Below, in pieces: positions 5,840-5,865 of a DNA stretch of 5,865 nucleotides. Numbering within the stretch: position 1 is the first letter of the stretch; each line of letters begins with the position of its first letter. The position numbers and the translations under genes were made by a program. Source of the DNA: Candidatus Merdimorpha stercoravium (GTDB taxonomy: Bacteria; Bacteroidota; Bacteroidia; Flavobacteriales; UBA1820). The notes under the pieces are model-generated. The model was given only the letters and a program-made list of their open reading frames with translations, did not search any database and was not told the DNA's origin. The stretch is from assembly GCA_018715295.1 (NCBI GenBank), contig DVLY01000163.1, forward strand, positions 1-5,865, read 5' to 3'.

Positions 5840-5865
5840 AAAAAGGCGGCGCCAACGGCGCCGCC
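5840..5865. terminator. Intrinsic terminator, probably bidirectional
   Basis: GGCGGCGCC (5845-5853) and GGCGCCGCC (5857-5865) form a perfect 9-bp all-GC stem closed by an AAC loop. AAAAA stands directly before it, so in a leftward transcript the stem is followed by U5. The window stops at the last stem base, so the plus-strand T-tract cannot be seen. It lies 43 bp past the coaE stop and likely ends the ybbR-coaE unit and any convergent gene to the right. Confidence 0.85.

Noticed and set aside
4624..5841. A 405-codon minus-strand frame opposite ybbR and coaE
   Set aside because: The translation is rich in Arg, Pro and His with no domain signature, and it covers the well-supported coaE and ybbR-like genes.

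Overview
The window looks like chromosomal DNA from a GC-rich member of the Bacteroidota. A Rikenellaceae/Alistipes-type genome is my best guess from base composition and gene content, but that is inference. The clues are two DUF4199 membrane proteins (a family found mainly in Bacteroidota), a YbbR-domain gene directly followed by coaE, weak or absent Shine-Dalgarno sequences, and two exact matches to the Bacteroidota -7 promoter element TAnnTTTG in the only divergent intergenic region.

Layout. Six protein genes form two divergent units. Reading leftward from about 3946 on the minus strand: a DUF4199 membrane protein (3419-3946), a second diverged DUF4199 protein (2861-3382), a family 2 glycosyltransferase with C-terminal membrane helices (1828-2802), and a full-length phospho-sugar mutase (21-1739). 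Gaps of 36, 58 and 88 bp fit one operon, although the 88-bp gap could hold an internal start. Reading rightward on the plus strand: a YbbR/CdaR-like membrane-anchored protein (4137-5171) and dephospho-CoA kinase CoaE (5185-5796), 13 bp apart. A perfect 9-bp GC hairpin (5845-5865), preceded by A5, ends the window and looks like a bidirectional terminator.

The 190-bp divergent region (3947-4136) is the most structured non-coding part. It holds two divergent -7 elements 34 bp apart. The leader of the minus-strand operon contains overlapping inverted repeats that can form two mutually exclusive hairpins, plus four copies of a GGGAAA(C/T) heptamer.

How the genes may work together. The mutase interconverts hexose 6- and 1-phosphates, which lead to nucleotide sugars. 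The glycosyltransferase resembles Dpm1/GtrB enzymes that charge a polyprenyl-phosphate carrier at the membrane. The DUF4199 pair could assist at that membrane step, but this rests only on gene order. YbbR and CoaE are housekeeping genes often found together in Bacteroidota. I see no tRNA, rRNA, CRISPR array, insertion sequence, phage gene or clear sign of recent transfer, and no strong evidence for a new multi-gene system.
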